In this document: one piece after another, positions 42,126 to 51,007 of the stretch
Numbering within the stretch: position 1 is the first letter of the stretch
Layout: each line of letters starts with the position of its first letter
Assembly: GCF_007858535.1 (NCBI RefSeq)
Contig: NZ_CP040174.1
Coordinates: 2,604,001-2,668,000 of the forward strand
Length of the DNA stretch: 64,000 bases
Origin: Arthrobacter sp. UKPF54-2
GTDB lineage: Bacteria; Actinomycetota; Actinomycetes; Actinomycetales; Micrococcaceae
Direction: 5' to 3'
Translations under genes and position numbers: made by a program
The notes under the pieces: model-generated
The model's database searches: none
What the model saw: only the letters and a program-made list of their open reading frames with translations
Told to the model about the DNA's origin: nothing

Positions 42126-42764
42126 ATGTCACAGCAAGCAGGGGCACCCCGGATGGCTACCGTCGATCCGGCCGCCCAGGATAACTACATTTACAACCGC
42201 CTGCTGAAAGAGCGCATCATCTGGCTCGGCTCCGAGGTCCGCGACGAGAACGCCAACGCGATCTGCTCGCAGCTGCTGCTGCTTTCGGCCGAGAACCCCG
42301 AGAAGGACATCTACCTCTACATCAACTCACCGGGCGGCTCCGTCACCGCCGGCATGGCCATCTACGACACGATGCAGTTCATCCCGAACGACGTCGTCAC
42401 CGTCGCCACCGGCCTGGCCGCCTCGATGGGCCAGTTCCTGCTCTCCTCCGGGACCAAGGGCAAGCGCTACGCCACCCCGAATGCCCGCATCCTTATGCAC
42501 CAGCCCTCCGGCGGCATCGGCGGCACCGCCTCGGACATCAAGATCCAGGCCGAGCTGATCCTGCACATGAAGAAGGTCATGGCCGAACTGACGGCCGAGC
42601 AGACCGGGCAGACCGTGGAGACCATCCTCAAGGACAACGACCGCGACAAGTGGTTCACGGCGACCGAGGCCCTCGAATACGGCTTCTTCGACAAGATCGC
42701 GGCGCACGCCGGGTCCGTGGCAGGCGGCGGCGGAACCAACGCCGAAGCCGGCAGCGAAAACTAA
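42126..42764 (+). CDS. clpP1: ATP-dependent Clp protease proteolytic subunit 1
   Basis: A 212-aa serine protease subunit. The catalytic triad is visible as Ser in [15 protein letters not shown], His in [13 protein letters not shown] and Asp in [40 protein letters not shown] is the conserved handle region. Actinobacteria need both ClpP1 and ClpP2, which form a mixed tetradecamer fed by ClpX or ClpC. The gene is followed 38 bp later by clpP2, so they are one operon. A ClgR-like site lies upstream. AGAGG stands about nine bases before the ATG. Confidence 0.97.
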   Translation: MSQQAGAPRMATVDPAAQDNYIYNRLLKERIIWLGSEVRDENANAICSQLLLLSAENPEKDIYLYINSPGGSVTAGMAIYDTMQFIPNDVVTVATGLAASMGQFLLSSGTKGKRYATPNARILMHQPSGGIGGTASDIKIQAELILHMKKVMAELTAEQTGQTVETILKDNDRDKWFTATEALEYGFFDKIAAHAGSVAGGGGTNAEAGSEN

Positions 42765-42802
42765 CCGGCACGCAGACAGAACCGACTCCAGGAGCAATGA
42801 AC

Positions 42803-43462
42803 ATGAACTACAACTTCGGATCGACTGCCGGGAACCTGCCGAGCAGCCGCTACGTGCTGCCGCAGTTTGAAGAGCGCACCCCCTACGGCTTCAAGCGCCA
42901 GGACCCCTACACCAAGCTGTTCGAGGACCGCATCATCTTCCTGGGTGTCCAGGTCGACGACGCCTCCGCCGACGACGTGATGGCCCAGCTGCTGGTCCTC
43001 GAGTCCACCGACCCGGACCGCGACATCACGCTCTACATCAACTCGCCCGGCGGGTCCTTCACCGCCATGACGGCGATCTACGACACCATGCAGTACATCC
43101 GCCCGGAGATCCAGACGGTCTGCCTCGGCCAGGCCGCCAGCGCGGCCGCCGTGCTGCTCGCCGCCGGCACACCGGGCAAGCGCCTGGCGCTGCCGAACGC
43201 ACGCGTGCTGATCCACCAGCCTGCCCTCTCCGGCGGCCAGGGCGGGCAGGCCTCCGACCTGGAAATCCAGGCCGCCGAGGTCATGCGGATGCGCTCCTGG
43301 CTCGAGGACACCCTGGCCAAGCACTCCGGACGCACCTCCGAGCAGGTCAACAACGACATCGAACGCGACAAGATCCTCACGGCCGCCGAGGCCATGAGCT
43401 ACGGGCTGATCGACCAGGTGCTCGATTCCCGCAAGATCAAGCCGCAGGCGATCACAAAGTAG
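42803..43462 (+). CDS. clpP2: ATP-dependent Clp protease proteolytic subunit 2
   Basis: A 219-aa ClpP paralogue with an N-terminal extension of about 30 residues ([20 protein letters not shown]) that is probably removed by self-processing. The triad is Ser in [16 protein letters not shown], His in [15 protein letters not shown] and Asp in [40 protein letters not shown] is present. I take ATG 42803, which has GGAG eight bases upstream; ATG 42797 is too close to that site. It is co-transcribed with clpP1, and a strong terminator separates it from clpX. Confidence 0.97.
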   Translation: MNYNFGSTAGNLPSSRYVLPQFEERTPYGFKRQDPYTKLFEDRIIFLGVQVDDASADDVMAQLLVLESTDPDRDITLYINSPGGSFTAMTAIYDTMQYIRPEIQTVCLGQAASAAAVLLAAGTPGKRLALPNARVLIHQPALSGGQGGQASDLEIQAAEVMRMRSWLEDTLAKHSGRTSEQVNNDIERDKILTAAEAMSYGLIDQVLDSRKIKPQAITK

Positions 43463-43494
43463 CCAGCACGGCAGTTCCAACACAACTGCCGCAC

Positions 43495-43542
43495 GACGCC
43501 GGTGCCGCTCAACGGAAATGGGCGGCACCGGCGTCTTCTTTC
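43495..43542 (+). terminator. Terminator after clpP2
   Basis: ACGCCGGTGCCGC (43496-43508) pairs with GCGGCACCGGCGT (43522-43534), followed by CTTCTTT. Confidence 0.88.
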
Positions 43543-43682
43543 CACCCATCAGGGCTAAAGTGACCTAGAGTGGAAGATGTCACGGCCTCTCGTCCCGCGG
43601 GGACAGTCCGTGATCCAGTAACGGATGCAGCGCTGCACAGGAGCACGACCCAGCCGGCAGCAAGATACTAAGGGGTTCCCAT

Positions 43683-44963
43683 ATGGCTCGGATTGGCGAG
43701 AGCACCGATCTGCTGAAGTGTTCTTTTTGCGGAAAGAGCCAAAAGCAGGTCCGCAAGCTCATTGCCGGGCCCGGCGTCTACATCTGCGACGAGTGCATTG
43801 AACTCTGCAACGAGATCATTGAAGAAGAACTCGCCGAAGTAGCTGACCTGGGCAGCTTTGAGCTGCCCAAGCCCCGCGAAATTTTCGATTTCCTGCAGGA
43901 ATACGTGATCGGCCAGGAGCCCGCCAAGCGGTCCCTCGCCGTCGCCGTCTACAACCACTACAAACGGATCCAGGCTGGCCACGCTCCGAAGAGCGGCGCC
44001 CTGGCCGAGGGCGGCCACCACGACGACGTCGAGATCGCCAAGTCCAACATCCTGCTGATCGGCCCCACCGGCTGCGGCAAGACCTATCTGGCCCAGACCC
44101 TCGCCCGGCGCCTGAACGTTCCGTTCGCCGTCGCCGACGCCACGGCCCTGACCGAAGCTGGCTACGTGGGCGAGGACGTTGAGAATATCCTGCTCAAGCT
44201 CATCCAGGCCGCCGACTACGACGTCAAGAAGGCCGAACAGGGCATCATCTACATCGACGAGATTGACAAGATTTCGCGCAAGAGCGAGAACCCATCTATC
44301 ACCCGGGACGTCTCCGGCGAGGGTGTGCAGCAGGCGCTGCTGAAGATCCTTGAGGGCACGGTCGCCTCGGTTCCGCCGCAGGGCGGCCGCAAGCACCCGC
44401 ACCAGGAATTCATCCAGATCGATACCACCAACGTGCTCTTCATCGTGGCCGGCGCCTTCGCCGGCCTCGAGGAGATCATCGGTTCGCGGTCCGGCCGCAA
44501 GGGCATCGGCTTCGGTGCCCCGCTCAACGAGGTTAAGAACAACGCGGACTCCTACGGCGAGGTCATGCCCGAGGACCTGCTGAAGTTCGGCCTGATCCCC
44601 GAATTCATCGGCCGGCTCCCGGTCATCACCACGGTCTCGAACCTGGACCGCCCGGCGCTGATCCAGATCCTCTCCACACCCAAGAACGCCCTCGTGAAGC
44701 AGTACCAGAAGATGTTCCAGCTCGACGGCGTAGAGCTGGTCTTCGAGGACGAGGCGCTGGACCTGATCGCGGACCAGGCCCTGGAACGCGGCACCGGTGC
44801 CCGTGGCCTCCGCGCCATCATGGAGGAAGTCCTGCTGCCGGTGATGTTCGACCTGCCGAGCCGGGACGACGTCGCCAGTGTGGTTATTACCGAGGATGTG
44901 GTGGCCAAGAAGGCCGCGCCCACCATGATCGCCCACGACGTCAAGCGCCGTAAGTCCGCCTGA
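43683..44963 (+). CDS. clpX: ATP-dependent Clp protease ATP-binding subunit ClpX
   Basis: A 426-aa AAA+ unfoldase that feeds substrates to ClpP1P2. The N-terminal zinc-binding domain has [12 protein letters not shown] and CDECIELC (four Cys). The AAA+ core has Walker [18 protein letters not shown], Walker [11 protein letters not shown], and the pore and sensor regions including [39 protein letters not shown] is sensor 2. Length is standard. A 220-bp gap and the clpP2 terminator mean that it has its own promoter. The start is ATG 43683. Confidence 0.98.
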   Translation: MARIGESTDLLKCSFCGKSQKQVRKLIAGPGVYICDECIELCNEIIEEELAEVADLGSFELPKPREIFDFLQEYVIGQEPAKRSLAVAVYNHYKRIQAGHAPKSGALAEGGHHDDVEIAKSNILLIGPTGCGKTYLAQTLARRLNVPFAVADATALTEAGYVGEDVENILLKLIQAADYDVKKAEQGIIYIDEIDKISRKSENPSITRDVSGEGVQQALLKILEGTVASVPPQGGRKHPHQEFIQIDTTNVLFIVAGAFAGLEEIIGSRSGRKGIGFGAPLNEVKNNADSYGEVMPEDLLKFGLIPEFIGRLPVITTVSNLDRPALIQILSTPKNALVKQYQKMFQLDGVELVFEDEALDLIADQALERGTGARGLRAIMEEVLLPVMFDLPSRDDVASVVITEDVVAKKAAPTMIAHDVKRRKSA

Positions 44964-45116
44964 ACCTGAGGGCCCGCGCGCGGACGCCGGAATAAATCTG
45001 CCGACAGCGACGCTATGCCTGACTGTTGCGCTTAACCAGTGCACCGTGCCGTCGGTGGCCACAGCCGCCGGCAGGCCTCGGTGCGAGCTCCCCGTTGATT
45101 CCCAAAGGAGAACCCT

Positions 45117-45734
45117 GTGCCTGAAACCGTCACGAACAAAGCCGACTTCTGGTTCGACCCCATGTGCCCCTTCGCCTGGGTAACCTCGCGCTGGATCTGC
45201 GAAGTGGAAGACGTCCGGGACATCACGACCGAATGGCACGTGATGAGCCTGGCCGTTCTCAACGAGGGCCGCGACGAGCTGCCGACCGAATACAAGGAGT
45301 TCATGGCCAAGGCCTGGGCCCCGGTCCGTGTCATCATCGCTGCCGCACAGCAGCACGGCGCCGAGTACATCAAGCCGCTCTACGACGCCATGGGCACCAA
45401 GATCCACAACGAGGGCAACAAGGACATCGCCGAGGTCATCGCCAAGTCGCTGGCCGAGGCCGGCCTGCCTGCCGGGCTCGCTGCCGCCGGGCAGTCCGAC
45501 GAGTTCGACGCCGAACTTCGCTCCAGCCACGAGGCGGGCATCTCACTGGTGGGCCAGGACGTCGGCACCCCGATCGTCGCGTTCAACGGCACGGCCTTCT
45601 TTGGCCCCGTCCTCACCCGCATCCCGCGCGGCGAGGAAGCGGGCAAGCTCTGGGACGCCACCGTGACCCTGGCCGCGTACCCGTCCTTCTTCGAGCTCAA
45701 GCGCAGCCGCACCGAGAGCCCCGTTTTCAGCTAG
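45117..45734 (+). CDS. Rv2466c-like DsbA-fold protein with CPFA site
   Basis: A 205-aa thioredoxin-superfamily protein that aligns along its whole length with M. tuberculosis Rv2466c, a mycothiol-dependent disulfide reductase: FWFDPMCPFAWVTSRWICEV, HVMSLAVLNEGRDELP, RVIIAAAQQHGAEYIKPLYD, MGTKIHNEGNKD, VGTPIVAFNGTAFFGPVLTR and GEEAGKLWDATVTLAAYPSF. In Rv2466c the site is CPWC. Here the second Cys is Ala (CPFA), so any redox chemistry would be monothiol. The GTG start at 45117 has AAAGGAG at 45104-45110. A hairpin (GGGCCCCG at 45759 and CGGGGCCC at 45793) follows. Confidence 0.9.
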   Translation: MPETVTNKADFWFDPMCPFAWVTSRWICEVEDVRDITTEWHVMSLAVLNEGRDELPTEYKEFMAKAWAPVRVIIAAAQQHGAEYIKPLYDAMGTKIHNEGNKDIAEVIAKSLAEAGLPAGLAAAGQSDEFDAELRSSHEAGISLVGQDVGTPIVAFNGTAFFGPVLTRIPRGEEAGKLWDATVTLAAYPSFFELKRSRTESPVFS

Positions 45735-45758
45735 GCCACGGCCCCTCCGGCCGCACCC

Positions 45759-45800
45759 GGGCCCCGCACGAACTACTCGCTTGTAGTTTGTCCGGGGCCC
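45759..45800 (+). terminator. Hairpin after the Rv2466c-like gene
   Basis: GGGCCCCG (45759-45766) pairs with CGGGGCCC (45793-45800), and inside it AACTAC (45771-45776) pairs with GTAGTT (45783-45788), with 4-nt internal loops. It is probably a terminator without a T-run. Confidence 0.55.
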
Positions 45801-46044
45801 TTGTGCATCCTGAAGAGCGGGAGAACAATAGAACTTACCCACTTCGAAAGAAGAGGGACGCAGGAACCAAAGATTCAGTGACACTCATCCGACGCAGCCT
45901 TCGGCAAAGTCAGATGATGGCTACCAGTGACGAGGTAGGAAGACCTGAAATTCCAAGGATCCCGCCAGATTACCTAAGACGTCACGTGGTGATCGAAAAG
46001 TCGAAGCCCCACCAACCGCAAAAAGCTGATGGGGCTTCCCCTTT
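45801..46044 (+). ncRNA. Candidate structured RNA between the Rv2466c-like and GH15 genes
   Basis: This stretch is about 50% GC in a 66% GC neighbourhood. TTGTGC (45801) and AACAAT (45824) have 17-bp spacing and could be a promoter. Small hairpins follow: CTTC-GAAA-GAAG (45842-45853), GCC-TTC-GGC (45897-45905), GTCA/TGAC enclosing TGG-CTA-CCA (45909-45931), and AGGT-AGGAAG-ACCT (45933-45946). GCGGGA (45817) can also pair with TCCCGC (45960). The stretch ends in GAAGCCCCA/TGGGGCTTC (46003-46038). I could not match it to a known RNA class. It could instead be the GH15 leader or a weakly coding N-terminal extension. Confidence 0.4.
46003..46040. terminator. Hairpin just before the GH15 gene
   Basis: GAAGCCCCA (46003-46011) pairs perfectly with TGGGGCTTC (46030-46038), followed by CCCTTTG. 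It lies 30 bp before the GH15 start and looks like a terminator or attenuator. Confidence 0.5.
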
Positions 46045-46069
46045 GCCCAAATCGCCTCAGATTGGTGCC

Positions 46070-47905
46070 ATGAGCACTGAGCCCATCGCGGCGTACGCGC
46101 TGCTGTCCGACTGCTGGTCCGCCGCCCTGGTCAGTGCCGCGGGCTCTGTGGACTGGCTCTGCTTCCCGCGCTTCGACAGCCCGTCCGTCTTTGGCCGGCT
46201 GCTGGGCGAGGACGCCGGTCACTGGTCCATCCGGCCCGCCGGCGAGTACACCACCACCCGGCGGTACCTGGGCCCGTCCATGGTCCTGGAGTCCCTCCAC
46301 GCCACTTCCCACGGCCGGCTCGCCGTCAGCGACGCCCTTGTCCTTGGCTCCGGGCGGCGGGGGCACGACCTCGGCCAGGGGTCCCCGGGCACGCTGCTGC
46401 GCTGGCTGTCCTGCACTGCGGGGAACGTTGACGTGGAAGTCAGCTTCGCGCCCCGGCCGCAGTACGGGTTGCTCCGCCCGGTGCTGGAGACCGTGGGCGG
46501 GGGCCTGCTGATCCGCGCCGGTGCCGAAGAGCTCGCCCTGTCCGCGCCGGTGCCGTTTACGCTCGACGGCGGCACGGCCGGCGCCGTCGTGCGGCTCCGT
46601 GCCGGTGACACCGTTGGCTTCGCCCTGCATCGCCAGCGGGGAGTGGGGGAGGAGCCGGAGTTCTGGGACCAGCAGGAGATGGCGCACCGGCTTGCCGACA
46701 CCCTGGAGGGCTGGAGCAGTTGGTCCGGAATCCACCAGGGCTACCGCGGCCCCTGGCAGGAGCTTGTGGCCGGCAGTGGCCGTGTCCTGCAGGCCCTCAG
46801 CTACTATCCGTCCGGCGCGATCGTGGCCGCGCCGACAACCTCCCTGCCCGAGGTGGCTGGCGGGACCCGGAACTGGGACTACCGCTACACCTGGGTCCGG
46901 GATGCCAGCATGACCCTGCAGGCGCTGTGGGTGGCGGCGTGTCCGGATGAGGCGGGAAAGTTTTTCCAGTTCCTCGCAACGGCCGCGGCCGGCCAGCTGG
47001 CCGGGGGCGAGGAACTACAGATTATGTACGGGGTCGGCGGCGAGCGTGACCTGCCCGAGCGGGTTCTGGAGCACCTCCCCGGCTGGCGGGGAAGTTCGCC
47101 GGTGCGCGTCGGCAACGGAGCCTGGAACCAGCGGCAACTCGACGTCTACGGCGAGCTGCTGGATGCGGCCGCCACCATGCCGGAGTTCCTCGACGGCCTG
47201 GCACCGGAAACCCTGCGCTTCCTGGCGGACGCGGCCGACGCCGCCGTCGCCCGCTGGCGGGAGCGCGACCAGGGGATCTGGGAGGTCCGCGGCGAACCGC
47301 GGCACTACCTGTATTCCAAGCTGATGTGCTGGGTCGCCGTGGACCGGGCCGTCACCCTGGCCGGGGTGCTGCAGGCCACGGACCGGGTGCCGCGCTGGCG
47401 GGACGCCCGGGAGCTGATCGCCGAGTCCATCCGCGCGAACGGCTGGAGCGACGCCGCGGGAGCCTACACCCAGGCCTACGGAGCCCAGCAGCTTGACGCT
47501 TCGGCCCTGATGCTCGGGATCGTGGGATTCCTGGCGCCAGACGACCCCCGGTTCCTCGCCACGATCGACGCGGTCGAGCACAGGCTGACCGACGGCCGCG
47601 GCCTGGTGTACCGCTATCACGGCGACGACGGGCTGCCGGGTGAAGAGGGGGCTTTCCTGCTCTGCACCTTCTGGCTCGCCCACGCCCTGGCCCTCGCCGG
47701 CCTGGCCGACCGGGCCAGGGCGGTCTTCGAACGCGCGGCCGGATTTGCCACCAGCCTGGGACTGATGGCCGAAGAGGTGGCGCCGGACAGCCGGGAACTC
47801 CTGGGCAACTTTCCGCAGGCCTTCAGCCACATTGGACTGGTCAACGCGGCCTGGGCCATCAGCGAGGCGGAGCGGCGAAACCGCGAGGGCCCCCGCCCGG
47901 CCTGA
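46070..47905 (+). CDS. Glycoside hydrolase family 15 protein
   Basis: A 611-aa member of the GH15 (glucoamylase/trehalase) family. The N-terminal beta domain (about 1-240) begins EPIAAYALLSDCWSAALVSA and contains GSVDWLCFPRFDSPSVFGRL. The (alpha/alpha)6 catalytic domain has AGGTRNWDYRYTWVRDASMT, VGNGAWNQRQLDVYGELLDA and GEEGAFLLCTFWLAHALALA with the acidic residues. Actinobacterial relatives hydrolyse trehalose, so trehalase activity is possible. No signal peptide is seen. The start at ATG 46070 lacks a clear ribosome site; the frame is open upstream to GTG 45878, but that part is AT-rich. Confidence 0.88.
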   Translation: MSTEPIAAYALLSDCWSAALVSAAGSVDWLCFPRFDSPSVFGRLLGEDAGHWSIRPAGEYTTTRRYLGPSMVLESLHATSHGRLAVSDALVLGSGRRGHDLGQGSPGTLLRWLSCTAGNVDVEVSFAPRPQYGLLRPVLETVGGGLLIRAGAEELALSAPVPFTLDGGTAGAVVRLRAGDTVGFALHRQRGVGEEPEFWDQQEMAHRLADTLEGWSSWSGIHQGYRGPWQELVAGSGRVLQALSYYPSGAIVAAPTTSLPEVAGGTRNWDYRYTWVRDASMTLQALWVAACPDEAGKFFQFLATAAAGQLAGGEELQIMYGVGGERDLPERVLEHLPGWRGSSPVRVGNGAWNQRQLDVYGELLDAAATMPEFLDGLAPETLRFLADAADAAVARWRERDQGIWEVRGEPRHYLYSKLMCWVAVDRAVTLAGVLQATDRVPRWRDARELIAESIRANGWSDAAGAYTQAYGAQQLDASALMLGIVGFLAPDDPRFLATIDAVEHRLTDGRGLVYRYHGDDGLPGEEGAFLLCTFWLAHALALAGLADRARAVFERAAGFATSLGLMAEEVAPDSRELLGNFPQAFSHIGLVNAAWAISEAERRNREGPRPA

Positions 47906-47923
47906 GCCGGCCCGGGGGCCCTC
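47885..47923. terminator. Hairpin overlapping the end of the GH15 gene
   Basis: GAGGGCCCCCG (47885-47895) pairs with CGGGGGCCCTC (47913-47923) and is followed by TTGG. It lies between convergent GH15 and valS genes. Confidence 0.65.
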
Positions 47924-47948
47924 TTGGTTGTTGTCGCGGTACCGGGCG

Positions 47949-50567
47949 CTACGCCTGGCCCGGCTCCTCGGCGGGAGCCAGGACGACGTCGCTCACGGTC
48001 AGGTCACCCTCGCCGGCCACCAGCGCCAGCTCACGGGCGTTGGCGGCGGCTTTGAGGTCGCCCAGGCCGGCCTTCAGCTGGGTCGTCAGGGACTCCGACG
48101 CCGTGATGGTCGCGGAGAGCACCTCGGTGCGCTGCTTGACCTTCGCCTCGGACTTGGCCTTGCGGATGCCGCCCAGCGCCGTGCCCACCGTGGCGAGCAG
48201 GGTGGTGTCGCCGTCGATCTCCACGGCGGTGGGCCATGGTGCCCGGTGCACCGAGCCGGTCCGCCACCAGCCCCAGACTTCCTCCGTGGCGAACGGCAGG
48301 AACGGCGCGAAGAGCCGCAGCAGGGTGTCCAGGCTGGTCGCCAGCGCGGCCAGCACGGACGCCTGCTCGGCGTTGCCGGCGGCACCGTAGGCGCGGTCCT
48401 TGATCAGCTCCACGTAGTCGTCGGTGAAGTGCCAGAAGAAGCTCTCGGTGATCTGCAGTGCCCGGGCGTAGTCATAATTCTCGAACGCCTTGGTGGCCTG
48501 CTGGACAACCTCGGAGAGCTGCGCCAGCACGGCCCGGTCCAGGGGGTTGCTCAGCACCGACAGGTCCGCGGAGACCACCGAGTTCTCGGTGGCGCCCAGG
48601 TTCAGCACGAACTTGGACGCGTTGAGCAGCTTGATCGCCAGCCGGCGGCCGATCTTCATCTGCGCGATCTCGTACGCGGTGTCCGCGCCGAGCTTGGCCG
48701 AGGCCGCCCAGTAGCGGACGGCGTCCGAGCCATACTCGTTCAGCACGTCGGTCGGGACGATCACGTTGCCCTTCGACTTGGACATCTTCTTCCGGTCCGG
48801 GTCGAGGATCCAGCCGGAGATCGCGGCGTGCTTCCACGGCGCAACATCCTGCAGGGCATCGGCGCGGACGGCGGTGGAGAACAGCCAGGTCCGGATGATG
48901 TCGTGGGCCTGCGGCCGCACGTCGAACGGGAAGACCGTGGCGAAGAGCGCCTCGTCGGTGCTCCAGCCGCCCACAATCTGCGGCGTCAGTGAGGACGTGG
49001 CCCAGGTGTCCAGGACGTCGGCGTCGCCGGTGAAGCCGCCCGGCACATCGCGCTGGGTTTCCTCGTAGCCGGGGGCGGCGTCCGCGGCGGGGTCCACCGG
49101 GAGCTGCGCGTCGGTCGGCAGGATGGGCGCGTCATAGTCGGGGTTGCCGTCGGCGTCGAGCGGGTACCAGACCGGCACCGGTACGCCGAAGAACCGCTGG
49201 CGGGAGACCAGCCAGTCACCGTTCAGCCCGGTGATCCAGTTCTCGTAGCGGGAGCGCATAAAGGACGGGTGGAACTCCATCTCGTTGCCGCGCCCGATCA
49301 GGCGTTCGCGGCGGTCCTCGTCGCGGCCGCCGTTGCGGATGTACCACTGGCGGGAGGTGACGACCTCGAGGGGCTTGTCGCCCTTTTCGAAGAAGTTCAC
49401 CGGGTGCATGATCTTCTTCGGCTCGCCGTCGAGCAGGTCCGCGGCGGCAAGCTGCTCCACCACGGCCTCCTTGGCGCTGAAGACGGTCTTGCCGGCGATC
49501 GCCTCGAACGCGGCGCGGCCTTCCCCGGTGGTGATCCAGTCCGGGGTCTCGCCGATGATGCGGCCGTCGCGGCCGACGATCGCGCGGGTGGGCAGCTGCA
49601 GCTCACGCCACCAGGTGACATCGGTGAGGTCGCCGAAGGTGCAGACCATGGCGATGCCGGAGCCCTTATCCGCCTTCGCGAGGTGGTGGGCCTTGACCTC
49701 CACCTCGACGCCGAAGAGGGGGGAGGTGACCTTCTTGCCGAACAGCCGCTGGTACCGCTCGTCGTCGGGGTTCGCCACCAGAGCGGCGCAGGCGGCCAGC
49801 AGCTCGGGGCGGGTGGTCTCGATGTAGATCTTCTCGCCGTCCTCGGTGAAGAACGGGTAGCGGTAGTACGCGCCGGCGACTTCGCGGTCCTCCAGCTCGG
49901 CCTGGGCCACCGCGGTGCGGAACGTGACGTCCCAGAGCGTGGGCGCCTCGGCCATGTAGGCGTCGCCCGCGGCGAGGTTCGCCAGGAACGCCCGCTGCGA
50001 GATGGCGCGGGACTTGTCGTCGATGGTCCGGTAGGTCAGGTCCCAGTCGACGGACAGGCCAAGAGTCTGGAACAGGTTCTCGAAGACCTTTTCGTCCTCG
50101 ACGGCGAGTTCCTCGCACAGTTCTATGAAGTTCCGGCGCGAGATGACGTCGAAGTCGCGCTGGTTCTTGGCGGGCTCGGCCGGCGGGCGGTAGCCGGCGT
50201 CGTAGGGGACGGCCGGATCGCAGCGCACGCCGTAGTAGTTCTGCACCCGCCGTTCGGTGGGCAGGCCGTTGTCGTCCCAGCCCATCGGGTAGAAGACGTT
50301 CTTGCCCGTCATCCGCTGGTAGCGGGCCAGGACGTCCGTCTGGGTGTAGGAGAACATGTGCCCCACGTGCAGGGACCCCGACGCGGTGGGCGGGGGAGTG
50401 TCGATCGAGTAGACCTGCTCCCGGGTGGTGTCCCGGTTGAACTTGTAGGTCCCTTCGTCAAGCCAGCGCCGGGTGAGGGCGGCTTCCAGCCCCTCGAGGG
50501 CGGGCTTGTCCGGAACGTTGATGGGGGCGGTGGTGGGCGTGTCTGTACCCTGCGTGTCTTCAGCCAT
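47949..50567 (-). CDS. valS: Valine--tRNA ligase
   Basis: An 872-aa class I aminoacyl-tRNA synthetase. The HIGH motif is SGSLHVGHMFSYTQTDVLAR (HVGH at about 67-70), and the KMSKS loop is DPDRKKMSKSKGNVIVP. The editing domain and anticodon-binding part follow. The C-terminal coiled coil typical of ValS is reduced. It charges tRNA-Val, the gene of which lies at 2.3 kb. The start is ATG 50567 (MAEDTQGTDTPTTAP); the long open frame upstream of it overlaps the divergent DUF488 gene and is rejected. It is convergent with GH15 and divergent from DUF488. Confidence 0.97.
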   Translation of the reverse strand: MAEDTQGTDTPTTAPINVPDKPALEGLEAALTRRWLDEGTYKFNRDTTREQVYSIDTPPPTASGSLHVGHMFSYTQTDVLARYQRMTGKNVFYPMGWDDNGLPTERRVQNYYGVRCDPAVPYDAGYRPPAEPAKNQRDFDVISRRNFIELCEELAVEDEKVFENLFQTLGLSVDWDLTYRTIDDKSRAISQRAFLANLAAGDAYMAEAPTLWDVTFRTAVAQAELEDREVAGAYYRYPFFTEDGEKIYIETTRPELLAACAALVANPDDERYQRLFGKKVTSPLFGVEVEVKAHHLAKADKGSGIAMVCTFGDLTDVTWWRELQLPTRAIVGRDGRIIGETPDWITTGEGRAAFEAIAGKTVFSAKEAVVEQLAAADLLDGEPKKIMHPVNFFEKGDKPLEVVTSRQWYIRNGGRDEDRRERLIGRGNEMEFHPSFMRSRYENWITGLNGDWLVSRQRFFGVPVPVWYPLDADGNPDYDAPILPTDAQLPVDPAADAAPGYEETQRDVPGGFTGDADVLDTWATSSLTPQIVGGWSTDEALFATVFPFDVRPQAHDIIRTWLFSTAVRADALQDVAPWKHAAISGWILDPDRKKMSKSKGNVIVPTDVLNEYGSDAVRYWAASAKLGADTAYEIAQMKIGRRLAIKLLNASKFVLNLGATENSVVSADLSVLSNPLDRAVLAQLSEVVQQATKAFENYDYARALQITESFFWHFTDDYVELIKDRAYGAAGNAEQASVLAALATSLDTLLRLFAPFLPFATEEVWGWWRTGSVHRAPWPTAVEIDGDTTLLATVGTALGGIRKAKSEAKVKQRTEVLSATITASESLTTQLKAGLGDLKAAANARELALVAGEGDLTVSDVVLAPAEEPGQA

Positions 50568-50630
50568 GGGCCAATTCTTCCATCTTTTCTTGCCGCGCCC
50601 CGCAGCCTTGCCTGCAGTAGCATGCAGCAG

Positions 50631-50990
50631 ATGGACGAAAGCACCGGAAACTTCGTGATCAAACGCATCTACGACGAGCCCGCGGACGACGACGGCTACC
50701 GGGTCTTGGTTGACCGGCTCTGGCCGCGCGGCGTCAGCAAGGACCGCGCGCAGCTTCAGCTGTGGCTCAAGGAAGTGGCGCCCTCCGCGCCGCTTCGGAC
50801 CGAGTTCGCGCACATGCAGGAGCGCTTCGCCGCGTTCCGCGCCGCCTATGAGGCCGAACTCGCAACCAACCCCGCCGTTGACACCCTGCGGGACCTGGCG
50901 GCCGGCCACGGCAAGGTGACCCTGCTGTTCGGCGCCCGGGATCTGGAGACCAACCACGCCCGGGTGCTGCTGGAGTTCCTGCAGCGCTGA
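50631..50990 (+). CDS. DUF488 family protein
   Basis: A 119-aa cytosolic protein of the DUF488 (YeaO-like) family: VIKRIYDEPADDDGYRVLVD then RLWPRGVSKDRAQL, and FAHMQERFAAFRAAYEAELA and GHGKVTLLFGARDLETNHARVL. The family has no established function. The start is ATG 50631, seven bases after a TAGCAT -10-like sequence, with no Shine-Dalgarno; an in-frame ATG at 50622 would add three residues. It is divergent from valS across a short region. Confidence 0.88.
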   Translation: MDESTGNFVIKRIYDEPADDDGYRVLVDRLWPRGVSKDRAQLQLWLKEVAPSAPLRTEFAHMQERFAAFRAAYEAELATNPAVDTLRDLAAGHGKVTLLFGARDLETNHARVLLEFLQR

Positions 50991-51007
50991 AACGCTAGGG
51001 TGGTGCC

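Noticed and set aside
45836..45960. c-di-GMP-I (GEMM) riboswitch
   Set aside because: The CTTC-GAAA-GAAG then GGGACGCA segment looked similar, but the conserved second half of the aptamer is absent.
45164..46069. Upstream extension of the GH15 gene
   Set aside because: It overlaps the Rv2466c-like gene in another frame, and the AT-rich part has no ribosome site or family similarity; the GH15 fold begins at ATG 46070. A shorter extension from 45878 remains possible.
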